Assembly: GCF_020905345.1 (NCBI RefSeq)
Contig: NZ_JAJJMO010000001.1
Coordinates: 4,464,001 to 4,528,000 of the forward strand
DNA length: 64,000 bases
Source of the DNA: Flavobacterium pisciphilum
GTDB taxonomy: Bacteria; Bacteroidota; Bacteroidia; Flavobacteriales; Flavobacteriaceae
Reading direction: 5' to 3'
The notes beneath the pieces are model-generated. The model had not been told where the DNA came from, made no database searches, and saw only the letters and a list, made by a program, of their open reading frames with translations. A program made the position numbers and the translations under genes. This document shows, piece after piece, positions 1-11,737 of this stretch. Every line of letters begins with the position of its first letter. Position 1 is the first letter of the stretch.

Positions 1-1528
1 TTTGCATGTAATGGAAAAAGGGCATATTATGAGTCATGAGCGTTTGTCGATTATAGATTTACATTCGGGAAAACAACCTATTCAAGGAACATCCTCTGCT
101 TGGATGGTTCATAATGGCGAAATATACAACCACCAAGAATTGCGAAATGGCATTTTGAAAGCGCATACTTTTAGAACAAAATCAGATTCAGAAGTAATTG
201 TTCATTTATACGAAGAGTTTGGTTATGATTTTTGTAACATGCTTGATGGAGACTGGGCTTTTGTGGTAATTGATGGAGATGATTTTATAGCAGGTAGAGA
301 TCCACTAGGTGTAAAACCTTTGTATTATGGTTTGGATGAAAGAGGAAGGATTTATTTTTCATCAGAAATGAAGTCTATTGCAGATCAATGTAAATCATTT
401 TCTACATTTCCTCCAGGACACTATTATACACCTAAAACTGGTTTTGTAAAATATTACCAACCAGAATATGAAGATTATTTAAAAGCAGATCAGCATTTAG
501 ATTTAGCGTTAATCAGAGAAACTTTAACAGAGGCAACTCGTAAGCGTTTGATGAGTGACGTGCCAATTGGGGTATTACTTTCGGGGGGATTGGATTCATC
601 ATTAACTTCGGCAATAGCATCAAGATTATTGACAGAACGAGGCGAGAAATTGCATTCGTTTTCTATCGGATTGGATGTAGATGCACCAGATGCAATGGCT
701 GCTAAAAAAGTAGCTGAGTTTTTAGGAACAGAGCATCATGAAGTGCATTTTACAATAGAACAGGGAATTGAAGTTCTTGATAAATTGATTTGGCATTTGG
801 AGACTTATGATGTAACGTCAATTCGTGCAAGTACTCCAATGTATTTTCTGTCTAAGGCAATTGCAGATTTAGGAATAGGAATAAAAGTAGTGCTTTCGGG
901 AGAAGGAGCAGATGAGATTTTTGGAGGGTATTTGTATTTTAGAAATGCTCCATCAGCTGAAGAATTTCAAAAAGAAACAATAGAAAGAGTTCAGAAATTA
1001 TTTACTGCCGATTTATTAAGGGCAGATAAAGCTACAATGGCTCACGGATTAGAAACTAGAGTTCCGTTTTTAGACAAAACTTTCTTGGACGTGGCAGTTC
1101 GTGTCAAACCAGAAGAAAAACAGCCAAAAACGCACGAAGGAATAGAAAAACATATATTAAGAAAAGCGTTTGATACTCCAGATGATCCTTATTTGCCAGC
1201 AGAAGTGTTGTGGAGGCAAAAAGAGCAGTTCTCAGATGGAGTAGGGTACAATTGGATTGATCAATTAATAGAATATTGTTCATCTAAAGTTACAGATGAG
1301 GAATTGGCTGGAGCAGCAGTGGAGTTTCCTTATAACTCACCAACTACAAAAGAGGCTTATCTTTACAGATCAATATTTCATAAATTCTATCCACAGGTCA
1401 GTGCGGCGCAAACTGTTAGAAAATGGATTCCAAAATGGCAAGAAAACCAAGATCCAAGTGGTAGAGCAAATGAAGCTCACGTAAAAGCAGATACAGAAAT
1501 TGCTAAATCGAGAGTCGTAGTTCAATAA
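1..1528 (+). CDS. asnB: Asparagine synthetase B (glutamine-hydrolysing), 5'-truncated by window
   Basis: Makes asparagine from aspartate, glutamine and ATP in the cytoplasm. The visible 508 residues align end to end with the E. coli AsnB family except for roughly the first 40, which lie before the window, so the catalytic Cys2 of the glutaminase is not seen. The reading frame is open from base 2 and the apparent start (TTG) is internal. Visible marks are the glutaminase segment NGEIYNH (residues 38-44 of the visible part), GRDPLGVKPLYYG, the ATP pyrophosphatase loop SGGLDSS (194-200), the ETYDVTSIRASTPMY segment and GEGADEIFGGYL. The C-terminus ends in the usual WQENQDPSGRA region. A terminator-like hairpin follows. 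Identification is secure. Confidence 0.97.
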   Translation, partial: LHVMEKGHIMSHERLSIIDLHSGKQPIQGTSSAWMVHNGEIYNHQELRNGILKAHTFRTKSDSEVIVHLYEEFGYDFCNMLDGDWAFVVIDGDDFIAGRDPLGVKPLYYGLDERGRIYFSSEMKSIADQCKSFSTFPPGHYYTPKTGFVKYYQPEYEDYLKADQHLDLALIRETLTEATRKRLMSDVPIGVLLSGGLDSSLTSAIASRLLTERGEKLHSFSIGLDVDAPDAMAAKKVAEFLGTEHHEVHFTIEQGIEVLDKLIWHLETYDVTSIRASTPMYFLSKAIADLGIGIKVVLSGEGADEIFGGYLYFRNAPSAEEFQKETIERVQKLFTADLLRADKATMAHGLETRVPFLDKTFLDVAVRVKPEEKQPKTHEGIEKHILRKAFDTPDDPYLPAEVLWRQKEQFSDGVGYNWIDQLIEYCSSKVTDEELAGAAVEFPYNSPTTKEAYLYRSIFHKFYPQVSAAQTVRKWIPKWQENQDPSGRANEAHVKADTEIAKSRVVVQ

Positions 1529-1572
1529 ATGAGTTTTAATTTGAGTTAGAAATAATAAATAAGTCAATTATC

Positions 1573-1620
1573 AAAATTTCAAAACAGCATTTTTAAATGT
1601 CCGTTTTGGAATTTTGTTAT
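1573..1620 (+). terminator. Putative intrinsic terminator of asnB
   Basis: Imperfect inverted repeat: arms at 1573-1585 and 1603-1615 (AAAATTTCAAAAC against GTTTTGGAATTTT, one G-T pair), followed by a T-rich run. It lies 45 bp after the asnB stop. Confidence 0.5.
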
Positions 1621-1736
1621 TTACAATAGTTGGAGATTTTATTTTTTATGCTATAAAAAACAGGATTTTTTGATAATATGTTGATAACTTAAGTGCTTTA
1701 GATGGTATTTTAACGGATATATAATTTGCGTTTTTA

Positions 1737-1744
1737 TATATTTG
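1737..1744 (+). promoter_or_regulatory. Putative -7 box for gyrB
   Basis: TATATTTG matches the Bacteroidota -7 consensus TAnnTTTG, 38 bp before the gyrB ATG. I could not find a -33 TTG at the usual spacing, so support is partial. Confidence 0.35.
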
Positions 1745-1752
1745 CGTGTTAG

Positions 1753-3723
<1,971 letters not shown>

Positions 3724-3846
3724 AAAAGTTTAATTATTTATATTTGTTTAAATGTCTTTTGCTTTTTATTGATTACTAAGCAAATTAATAATTAGCAGAA
3801 AAACGATTAACAAAAAATAACTAATAACCGAATAAATTTTTAAAAT

Positions 3847-4782
3847 ATGAAAGTTACCATTGTAGGAGCAGGAAACGTTGGAGCCACTTGTGCGGACGTT
3901 ATTTCTTATAGAGGAATTGCAAGCGAAGTAGTACTATTGGATATCAAAGAAGGTTTTGCCGAAGGTAAAGCTCTAGATATTATGCAATGTGCTACAAATA
4001 CTGGTTTTAACACCAAAGTAACTGGGGTAACAAATGATTATTCTAAAACCGCAGGTAGTGATGTAGTTGTAATTACATCTGGAATTCCTAGAAAACCAGG
4101 AATGACCCGTGAAGAATTAATTGGAATCAATGCTGGAATTGTAAAAACAGTTGCGGAAAATGTATTGAAACATTCACCAAATACAATAATTGTTGTTGTT
4201 TCGAATCCTATGGATACAATGACTTACTTGGCATTGAAATCAACTGGCTTGCCAAAAAATAGAATAATTGGTATGGGAGGAGCACTAGATAGTTCTCGTT
4301 TTAGAACCTATTTATCTTTAGCGCTAGATAAACCAGCTAATGATATTTCAGCTATGGTAATTGGAGGTCACGGAGATACAACTATGATTCCGTTAACACG
4401 TTTAGCTTCATATAATGGTATTCCAGTAACTGAATTTCTTTCAGAAGAAGTTTTAGAAAAAGTAGCAGCTGATACTATGGTAGGTGGTGCTACACTTACT
4501 GGACTTTTAGGTACGTCTGCTTGGTATGCTCCAGGAGCTTCTGTAGCGTATTTAGTTGATAGTATTTTGAATGATCAAAAGAAAATGATAGCATGTTCTG
4601 TTTTTGTTGAAGGCGAATACGGGCAAAATGATATTTGTATTGGTGTGCCATGTATTATTGGTAAAAATGGTGTTGAAGAAATTTTAGACATCAAATTAAA
4701 CGACCAAGAAAAAGCATTATTTGCTAAAAGCGCAGATGCGGTTAGAGGAATGAATGACGCTTTAAAGGCGATTTTAGTATAA
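3847..4782 (+). CDS. mdh: Malate dehydrogenase (NAD-dependent)
   Basis: Oxidises malate to oxaloacetate in the TCA cycle. The 311-residue protein belongs to the LDH-like MDH group. It has the N-terminal Rossmann motif GAGNVGA (7-13), the substrate-binding arginines R82 and R88 in the mobile-loop segment, N120, R151 and the catalytic histidine H175 in GGHGD. The arginine in the loop segment GIPRKPGMTR fits malate rather than lactate specificity. It is separated from gyrB by 123 bp and ends with a strong terminator, so it is probably monocistronic. Confidence 0.96.
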   Translation: MKVTIVGAGNVGATCADVISYRGIASEVVLLDIKEGFAEGKALDIMQCATNTGFNTKVTGVTNDYSKTAGSDVVVITSGIPRKPGMTREELIGINAGIVKTVAENVLKHSPNTIIVVVSNPMDTMTYLALKSTGLPKNRIIGMGGALDSSRFRTYLSLALDKPANDISAMVIGGHGDTTMIPLTRLASYNGIPVTEFLSEEVLEKVAADTMVGGATLTGLLGTSAWYAPGASVAYLVDSILNDQKKMIACSVFVEGEYGQNDICIGVPCIIGKNGVEEILDIKLNDQEKALFAKSADAVRGMNDALKAILV

Positions 4783-4804
4783 GATTTACGAGTAAATAGA
4801 AGAA

Positions 4805-4830
4805 GACTGCACTTTTGCAGTCTTTTTTTT
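4805..4830 (+). terminator. Intrinsic terminator of mdh
   Basis: Perfect 7-bp stem GACTGCA / TGCAGTC (4805-4811 and 4816-4822), loop CTTT, then eight T; 22 bp after the mdh stop. Confidence 0.85.
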
Positions 4831-4850
4831 GAGATTAATTAATAAATAAA

Positions 4851-4881
4851 TTGGTTAATCTTTTCGTTAATTATATATTTG
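4851..4881 (+). promoter_or_regulatory. Putative promoter of secDF
   Basis: TTGG at 4851-4854 and TATATTTG at 4874-4881, separated by 19 bp, match the Bacteroidota sigma-A promoter (TTG - about 19 - TAnnTTTG). The secDF ATG is 125 bp downstream. Confidence 0.6.
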
Positions 4882-5006
4882 CTCGGTTTAAAAAAAATGA
4901 TGTAATTCATGATTCCGTTATTTAAATATAAAAACTTGCTCAAAGGCTTGATTTTGTATGATTTAAAACAAAACAAACTATAAAACATAATTAATTTTTA
5001 GTAATA

Positions 5007-7976
5007 ATGCAGAATAAAGGACTTATTAAATTTTTCGCAATTCTATTTGCATTGGTAAGTATTTACCAACTTTCCTTCACTTTTGTCGCAGATAAGGTAA
5101 AAAGTGATGCGAAATCTTTCGCAGGAAACGATCCTGATAAAGAATTAAAATATTTGGATTCTATTGGTAAAGAAAAAGTTTTCAATTTAGGATTTACTAG
5201 TTTTACTTTTAATGAAGTAAAAGACAAGCAAATCAATAAAGGTCTTGACTTAGAGGGAGGAATCAATGTTATTCTTCAAATCTCTGTAAAAGATGTTTTG
5301 AAAGGATTGGCTAATAATTCTAAAAATCCAGTTTTTAATAAGTCATTAGCAGATGCAACTGCAAATCAAAAAGGAAATCAAACGTATTTAGATGCATTTT
5401 TTGAAGCATTTGAAGCGAATTCAAATGGAACAGTAAAATTAGCTTCTCCAGATATCTTTGCTAACAGAAGTTTGCAAGGTGAAGGTGGAATTGATTTCCA
5501 AATGAGTGATGCTCAAGTAAAAAAAGTAATCAAAAGAAAAGTTGATGAGTCTGTAGATAGTGCTTTTGGAGTACTAAGAAAACGTATCGATAAATTTGGT
5601 GTAACACAACCAAATATTCAAAAAATTGGAGAAACAGGAAGAATTCTTGTTGAGCTTCCAGGTGCAAAAGACGTTGATAGAATCAAGAAATTATTGCAAA
5701 GTACTGCTCAATTAGAGTTTTGGGAAACATACAAAATTGAAGAAATGGGTAATTTCTTAGTGGCAGCTAATGATGCCTTGAAGAAAACCGAAATCAATAA
5801 AGTTGAAACTAAAGCTGTAGTTAAAGATTCATTGAATGATTTACTTACAGGTGGTAAAGATTCACTTGCTACTAAAAAAGGAAATAATCCTTTATTTGAC
5901 AAAATGATAGGTCAAGGTGGTGGACCAATTTTAGGTCTTTTCTCACCAAAAGATACTGCTGTTGTAAACAGTTATTTAAAAAGATCAGATATCAGAGTAT
6001 TATTAGCTCCGGATCAACATTATGCAAAATTTGTTTGGGGAAAACCAACAGATGTTAAAGATGCAAAAGGAAAAGAAGTTGAAGCTGTTGAATTATATGC
6101 TTTAAAAGGAAATAGAGATAATGTTGCTGCAATGAGCGGTGGTGTTGTTACTGATGCTAAAGATACTTTTGACCAAATGGGTAAACCAGCTGTGTCTATG
6201 CAAATGAACAGCCAAGGTGCTAAAGCTTGGGAAGAATTAACAGGAAGAGCATATACTCAAAAAAGTAATATTGCTATTGTTCTTGATGATATCGTATATT
6301 CTGCTCCAGGAGTATCTAGTGGTCCAATTTCAGGAGGAAGATCAGAGATTTCAGGTGTATTTGATGTTACAGAAACTAAAGATTTAGCTAACGTATTAAG
6401 AGCTGGTAAATTGCCTGCTGCTGCAGATATTGTTCAATCAGAAGTTGTAGGACCATCTTTAGGTCAAGAAGCTATTGATAATGGAACAACTTCAGCTATC
6501 GTAGGATTACTTTTAGTATCTCTTTGGATGATGATCTATTATGGTAAAGCAGGTTGGTATGCAAATCTTGCATTAGCAGTTAACTTACTTTTCTTATTTG
6601 GTATTTTAGCAAGTTTAGGAGCAGTTCTTACATTACCAGGTATTGCTGGTATCGTATTAACAATGGGAACAGCTGTAGATGCGAATATTATTATATATGA
6701 AAGAGCAAAAGAAGAATTGCGAACAGGTAAAACACTTGACGAAGCAATTAAAACTTCTTATAGCTGGAGAGGTGCGATGTCATCTATTACAGATGCAAAC
6801 GTTACACACATTTTAACAGGAGCTGTATTATTTGTATTTGGTTCTGGACCAATTAAAGGTTTTGCTACTACGTTGTTAATTGGTATTGTTACCTCTTTAT
6901 TTACTTCTATCTTTATTGCTAGAATATTTATTGACAGAAACATTAGCAGAAAGAACGATTTAACATTCGTTACTAATTTCTCTAAAAACATGTTTAACAA
7001 CTTCCATTTTAATTTCTTAGGAGTTAAAAAATGGACTTATTTATTCTCAAGTATTGTTGTAGTAGTTAGTATTGTATCATTGTGTGTAAATGGACTTGAT
7101 CAAGGTGTAGATTTTGTTGGAGGAAGAACATTCCAAATTCGTTTTGAAAAACCTGTACAAGCAGAAGTTGTTAAAGATGAATTGGCTGTTGTTTTTGGTA
7201 GTGCTGAAGCAAAAATCTTTGGTAAGGATAACCAATTAAAAATTACAACTAAATATAAAGTTGGAGAGCACGGTATTAAAGCTGATGAAGAAGTAAACAA
7301 ATTGTTGTTTGATAATTTGAAAAAATATTATTCTGATGGTTTAACTTATGATAAATTTGTTAACTCTTATGAAGGTAAAAAACTAGGTATAGTTCAAGCT
7401 TCAAAAGTAGGACCAGCAGTTGCTGAAGATATTAAAACAAATGCTTACTGGGCTGTACTTGGAGCAATGGCAATTGTATTCTTATATTTAATGATTAGTT
7501 TTAGAAAATGGCAATATAGCTTAGGTGCAATCGCAGCTATTGCGCATGATGTTATCTTCGTATTAGGAATTTATTCATTATGTTATAAATTCATGCCGTT
7601 TGGTATGGAGGTAGATCAGCACTTTATTGCAGCGATTCTTACTGTGATTGGTTACTCAATGAATGATACAGTTATTGTATTTGACAGGGTTCGTGAGTTT
7701 CTTGCAGGAAAAACAAAAGGATCTTTTGCGCAAATCGTAAATGATTCTATTAATACAACAATGTCAAGAACAATCAATACATCATTAACAATGATCGTGG
7801 TATTATTAATCATGTTTGTTTTTGGTGGAGAATCAATTAGAGGATTTATTTTCGCTATGTTGGTAGGTATTATTGTAGGTACATATTCTTCATTATTTAT
7901 TGCAACTCCAGTGTTAGTAGATTCTATCTCTGCAGCTGACAAGATTTCTATCGAAGAAAGACATAAAGAAGCATAA
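5007..7976 (+). CDS. secDF: Protein translocase subunit SecDF (fused)
   Basis: Inner-membrane RND-type partner of SecYEG that uses the proton gradient to pull proteins through the translocon. The single 989-residue chain holds SecD (about 1-650) followed by SecF (about 660-989), a fusion common in Bacteroidota. It has a transmembrane segment near 8-26, the SecD motif DLEGG (81-85), a long periplasmic region with an insert around 250-300, a membrane cluster from about 494 to 645, the SecF motif GVDFVGGRTFQIRF near residue 700, and a last membrane cluster at about 815-980. It is monocistronic, with a good promoter and a strong terminator. Confidence 0.96.
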   Translation: MQNKGLIKFFAILFALVSIYQLSFTFVADKVKSDAKSFAGNDPDKELKYLDSIGKEKVFNLGFTSFTFNEVKDKQINKGLDLEGGINVILQISVKDVLKGLANNSKNPVFNKSLADATANQKGNQTYLDAFFEAFEANSNGTVKLASPDIFANRSLQGEGGIDFQMSDAQVKKVIKRKVDESVDSAFGVLRKRIDKFGVTQPNIQKIGETGRILVELPGAKDVDRIKKLLQSTAQLEFWETYKIEEMGNFLVAANDALKKTEINKVETKAVVKDSLNDLLTGGKDSLATKKGNNPLFDKMIGQGGGPILGLFSPKDTAVVNSYLKRSDIRVLLAPDQHYAKFVWGKPTDVKDAKGKEVEAVELYALKGNRDNVAAMSGGVVTDAKDTFDQMGKPAVSMQMNSQGAKAWEELTGRAYTQKSNIAIVLDDIVYSAPGVSSGPISGGRSEISGVFDVTETKDLANVLRAGKLPAAADIVQSEVVGPSLGQEAIDNGTTSAIVGLLLVSLWMMIYYGKAGWYANLALAVNLLFLFGILASLGAVLTLPGIAGIVLTMGTAVDANIIIYERAKEELRTGKTLDEAIKTSYSWRGAMSSITDANVTHILTGAVLFVFGSGPIKGFATTLLIGIVTSLFTSIFIARIFIDRNISRKNDLTFVTNFSKNMFNNFHFNFLGVKKWTYLFSSIVVVVSIVSLCVNGLDQGVDFVGGRTFQIRFEKPVQAEVVKDELAVVFGSAEAKIFGKDNQLKITTKYKVGEHGIKADEEVNKLLFDNLKKYYSDGLTYDKFVNSYEGKKLGIVQASKVGPAVAEDIKTNAYWAVLGAMAIVFLYLMISFRKWQYSLGAIAAIAHDVIFVLGIYSLCYKFMPFGMEVDQHFIAAILTVIGYSMNDTVIVFDRVREFLAGKTKGSFAQIVNDSINTTMSRTINTSLTMIVVLLIMFVFGGESIRGFIFAMLVGIIVGTYSSLFIATPVLVDSISAADKISIEERHKEA

Positions 7977-7999
7977 TACAATTTGTATTATTATTTAAA

Positions 8000-8033
8000 G
8001 AAAAGGATTCAATGAAAATTGAATCCTTTTTTT
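8000..8033 (+). terminator. Intrinsic terminator of secDF
   Basis: Stem AAAGGATTCAAT / ATTGAATCCTTT with loop GAAA and a T run, 25 bp after the secDF stop. Confidence 0.85.
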
Positions 8034-8059
8034 GTGCAAAAAATTTAGCGGTTGAATGT

Positions 8060-8445
8060 GTTTTGTGTTTTGTAAGATGTGAAATGTAAGATGTGAAATG
8101 TGAAATGTGAAATGTGAAATGTGAGGTGTAAACTGTGATATGTGAAATGTAAACTGTAACATGTGAGAAGATTGATTAAATTGATTGCTATAATTGGCGG
8201 CTAAAAGCTGAGAACTGTGACTGTAAACTGCAGGTTGTGATATGTGAAATGTAAACAGTGAAATGTGAGAGGGTGGGCTAAATTGATTGCTGTAATTGAC
8301 GGCTAAAAGCTGAGAACTGTGACTGTAAACTGTAAGTTGTGAGATGGAAACTGTGACAGCAAATTTTAAAGACTACGACTGGAAACTGAATACTGCGGCT
8401 GAGTACTGAATACCGAGTGCTGAGAGACTGTAAACTGAAATAGGA
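8060..8445. repeat. Degenerate GTGAAAT-type repeat field with a 102-bp duplication
   Basis: This 424-bp intergenic gap between convergent secDF and lgt has no credible gene. It is made of short words such as TGTGAAATG, TGTAAACTG and TGAGAACTG. Five near-consecutive TGTGAAATG-type units lie at about 8080-8122. A longer unit (from AAATTGATTGCT through GGCTAAAAGCTGAGAACTGTGACTG) occurs twice, starting at 8178 and 8280, giving a 102-bp tandem period. The same words occur in three other intergenic gaps of this window. Confidence 0.75.
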
Positions 8446-8457
8446 AGATGCTATTAC

Positions 8458-8506
8458 AAAAAAAGACCCGATACTTTCAAGATGAAGGTATCGGGTCTTT
8501 TTTTTA
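8458..8506 (-). terminator. Terminator of the lgt transcript (bidirectional look)
   Basis: Long stem AAAGACCCGATAC...GTATCGGGTCTTT flanked by A and T runs. It sits just past the lgt stop and could also stop leftover + strand transcription. Confidence 0.85.
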
Positions 8507-8521
8507 TTTAATATGTTTTTT

Positions 8522-9451
8522 TTAGCTTACAGAAGCTTTTTTATTGGCTCTAACCATAAAGTAGGCTCCTACTATTATAAATGGAATACTTAGCCATTGT
8601 CCTGTCGAAAATAGCCCTAATTCGCTTTCGATACCGCCTTGGCTTTCTTTTACAAATTCAACTATAAAACGAACTACAAATAATAGAACTAGAAATAAAC
8701 CAAATAAGAATCCTGGCTTTTGACTAGCATTTGTTTTCCAGTATAAATAGTAAAGAATAGCAAATACAAATATGTAGCAAAATCCCTCGTATAGTTGAGT
8801 AGGGTGTTTTACTGGTACTTGCGCTAGTAAATCTGCAAATTTAGGGTCAGTTGCAATTGCAGTATATGCTTCTTTAGGATTTGCAATTTGTGTTTTGTTT
8901 ACAGCATCACTTTTGCTGAAAGTATCGTGTAAAAAACGAATACCAAAAATAGAATCAGTTTCTTTTCCGATGATTTCAGAGTTAAAGAAGTTGCCTAAAC
9001 GTACAAATATTGCACCACTAGCAACAGGAAGAACAACTCTGTCTAATATCCATAATAAAGGACGTTTTAGTATCTTTTTGCTGTAATAATACATTGCAAT
9101 TATTATTGCTATTGCAGCACCATGACTAGCTAGACCTTGGTAACCTGTGAACTCAAAATTTGGACTAAAACGAAATGGTAAAAAGATTTCTAAGATATGA
9201 TTTCTGTAATATTCCCAATCATAAAACAATACGTGACCTAAACGAGCACCAACCAAAGTGGCTAAAACGGTCCAGATAAATAGTGAATCTAATTTATCGA
9301 TAGGCTCATTTTCACGTTCGAAAATTTGTTTCATTATGTACCATCCTAATCCAAAAGCAATTACGAACATTAGGCTGTAGTAACGAATCATAAAAAAACC
9401 TAAATCAATTCCTTCCGAAGGATTCCAAACAATGTTTAAAGCGTGTATCAT
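8522..9451 (-). CDS. lgt: Prolipoprotein diacylglyceryl transferase
   Basis: Transfers diacylglycerol from phosphatidylglycerol to the lipobox cysteine of prolipoproteins in the inner membrane. The 309-residue protein is hydrophobic with about seven membrane segments and carries the Lgt signature region VRLGNFFNSEIIG, the GARLGHVLFYDWEYY segment and the HPTQLYEG region. It has an insert (about residues 170-205) relative to the E. coli enzyme, as is usual in Bacteroidota. It is last in a leftward run after yidD and cysS. The many lipoproteins in this window would be its substrates. Confidence 0.95.
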   Translation of the reverse strand: MIHALNIVWNPSEGIDLGFFMIRYYSLMFVIAFGLGWYIMKQIFERENEPIDKLDSLFIWTVLATLVGARLGHVLFYDWEYYRNHILEIFLPFRFSPNFEFTGYQGLASHGAAIAIIIAMYYYSKKILKRPLLWILDRVVLPVASGAIFVRLGNFFNSEIIGKETDSIFGIRFLHDTFSKSDAVNKTQIANPKEAYTAIATDPKFADLLAQVPVKHPTQLYEGFCYIFVFAILYYLYWKTNASQKPGFLFGLFLVLLFVVRFIVEFVKESQGGIESELGLFSTGQWLSIPFIIVGAYFMVRANKKASVS

Positions 9452-9514
9452 GTAGTAATATATTTTTATGTTGTAAAAATAAAAATTTAAAGTAAAGTTA
9501 TACTTTATAAAAAG

Positions 9515-9763
9515 TTAATGTTTGTGCTTGCATTTTTTTTCAGGAACAGGATCGTAACCGCTTCCTCCCCATGGGTGGCAACTGAGTATTCTTTTTATTC
9601 CTAGGTAACCTCCATAAAACAAACCATGAGTTTGTAATGCCTGAATCATGTAGCTAGAGCACGTTGGTTCAAAACGGCAAGCTGCAGGAGTAAAGGGAGA
9701 AATCGCATTTTGATAAAACCGTACAAGTAAAACAAAAGGATATATTAATATTTTTGATAACAT
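9515..9763 (-). CDS. yidD: Membrane protein insertion efficiency factor YidD
   Basis: Small (82 aa) membrane-associated protein of the YidD/DUF37 family, thought to help YidC-mediated insertion. Conserved features visible are [23 protein letters not shown], the HG..G pair, [15 protein letters not shown] and the C-terminal PVP, with the family cysteines (C29, C35, C61). An amphipathic N-terminal segment precedes them. The His/Lys-rich tail is ordinary for the family. It lies between cysS and lgt on the same strand, about 60-100 bp from each. Confidence 0.93.
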   Translation of the reverse strand: MLSKILIYPFVLLVRFYQNAISPFTPAACRFEPTCSSYMIQALQTHGLFYGGYLGIKRILSCHPWGGSGYDPVPEKKCKHKH

Positions 9764-9861
9764 ATTTTGTTTGTAATCAGTATTCAGTAATGTTATTAAA
9801 ATAGTCTTTCCTGAAAATCACTATTTAATGCTTATAAACTGAGTTTAAAACAAACTGTTTA

Positions 9862-11340
9862 CTAAACACTAAATGAGGTTCCGTCTTTACCATCCTTTAA
9901 TTGAATGCCTAATTCAATCAATTGATCTCTAATTTGGTCAGAAAGAGCAAAGTTTTTATCAGCTCTTGCTTGATTTCTCATTCCGATTAACATGGATACA
10001 ACACCTTCTAATTTATCATTGTTAGCATCAGAAACTTTTTCATCTTTCAATCCTAAAACATCAAATACAAATGCTCTTAATGAAGTTGAAAGGGTATTTA
10101 AATCTTCAGAAGTAATTGTTTCCTTTTTTTCTTTTAATAGATTAACATAACGAACAGCTTCAAATAATTGTGCGATTAAAATAGGAGTATTAAAATCGTC
10201 ATTCATGGCATCGTAGCATAGTTGTTTCCAACTTGCAATATTAATTGACGAGTTAGAACTTGCTGTAATTGAATCTAATGAGTCTAAAGCTTCCATTAAT
10301 CGCTTGTATCCTTTTTCGGCAGCAACAATAGCATCGTCAGAAAAATCTAGAATGCTTCGGTAATGTGCTTGTAGCATGAAAAAACGAGCTACTGAAGCAG
10401 AAAATGGTTTGCTAAGAATGGTGTTTTCTCCACTCAAAATCTCGCCAGGTAAAATGTTATTTCCTGTAGATTTTGCCATTTTCTTTCCGTTTAAGGTAAG
10501 CATATTGGCATGCATCCAGTAATTTACTGGACTTTGACCAGTACATGCTTCATTTTGTGCGATTTCGCATTCATGGTGTGGGAATTTTAAATCCATTCCG
10601 CCGCCATGAATATCAAAATGATTACCAAGATATTTAGTACTCATTGCAGTACATTCAAGATGCCAACCTGGGAAACCATCGCTCCAAGGCGAAGGCCATC
10701 TCATAATATGTTGTGGTTCTGCCTTTTTCCAAAGAGCAAAATCCTGTGGATTTCTTTTGTCCGATTGACCATCAAGATCCCGTGTATTAGCAAGCATATC
10801 TTCGATATTTCGCCCACTTAATATACCGTAATTGTTGGTTTCGTTATATTTTACAACATCAAAATATACCGATCCGTTGGCTTCATAGCCAATTCCAGTA
10901 TCGATTATTTTTTTGATAATCTCAATTTGCTCAATAATATGACCAGTTGCAGTAGGTTCAATACTAGGAGGTAAAAAATTAAAAGCTTTGAGTATTTCAT
11001 GAAAGTCTACAGTGTATCGTTGTACGATTTCCATAGGCTCTAATTGTTCTATACGAGCTTTCTTAGCAATTTTATCTTCACCTTCATCTACATCATCAAC
11101 AATGTGACCCACATCGGTAATGTTTCGCACATAACGTACTTTATAATCCAAATGCAAAAAATACCTAAAAATCACATCAAATGACATAAAAGTTCTCACA
11201 TTTCCTAGGTGTACGTTACTGTAAACCGTAGGTCCGCAAACATACATTCCAACATTTCCTTCATGAATTGGATTGAAATTTTCTTTTTCACCTGAAAGTG
11301 AATTGTATATTTTTAGATGTTGACTAGTATATAATGGCAT
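9862..11340 (-). CDS. cysS: Cysteine--tRNA ligase
   Basis: Class I aminoacyl-tRNA synthetase that charges tRNA-Cys. The 492 residues are of usual length. The HIGH-type motif is HLGN (44-47) after CGPTVY, with zinc-ligand Cys35. Further zinc-site segments are WHLECTAMS and FPHHECE, and the KMSKS-type loop reads KMAKSTGN. The C-terminal helical domain ends with the typical QLKDGKDGT region. The gene lies downstream of folE (397 bp) and upstream of yidD (98 bp) on the same strand. Confidence 0.96.
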   Translation of the reverse strand: MPLYTSQHLKIYNSLSGEKENFNPIHEGNVGMYVCGPTVYSNVHLGNVRTFMSFDVIFRYFLHLDYKVRYVRNITDVGHIVDDVDEGEDKIAKKARIEQLEPMEIVQRYTVDFHEILKAFNFLPPSIEPTATGHIIEQIEIIKKIIDTGIGYEANGSVYFDVVKYNETNNYGILSGRNIEDMLANTRDLDGQSDKRNPQDFALWKKAEPQHIMRWPSPWSDGFPGWHLECTAMSTKYLGNHFDIHGGGMDLKFPHHECEIAQNEACTGQSPVNYWMHANMLTLNGKKMAKSTGNNILPGEILSGENTILSKPFSASVARFFMLQAHYRSILDFSDDAIVAAEKGYKRLMEALDSLDSITASSNSSINIASWKQLCYDAMNDDFNTPILIAQLFEAVRYVNLLKEKKETITSEDLNTLSTSLRAFVFDVLGLKDEKVSDANNDKLEGVVSMLIGMRNQARADKNFALSDQIRDQLIELGIQLKDGKDGTSFSV

Positions 11341-11737
11341 ATTGTAGTTATAATTGATTTGTTTAATCGTTTAACTGTTTATTTGTATTCTATTGTTTGA
11401 AAGATAGTATTTTTTGAACTATTAATTTGCAAGCAAATTTGATTGCAGAGAATAAGATACCGTTAAAAAATGAGTTTTATCTTTAATTTGTGTTTCTAGA
11501 TTTTCCTTCGGTAATACTTGATATTATCGAAGATGACTTTTTTTATTATCTGAGAAGGTGTTCTAAATATTTCGCTTGACGGAATGTTTGCCAGCGTGTA
11601 AATATCTAAAATATACATTCTTGATTTTTGTCAACCATCCAGTTTTTTTAAAGAGAAAAATACATTTTTTAATTGTTTTTAAAATTTCGCGTCAGTGTAT
11701 TGTGTAAACAAATCGGCGAATTAACAATTAAGCTATC
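11341..11737. other. 397-bp gap between folE and cysS
   Basis: AT-rich, with no open frame of note, no tRNA and no clear TAnnTTTG/TTG promoter pair for cysS on the - strand. It presumably holds the cysS leader and promoter, but I cannot place them. Confidence 0.4.
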
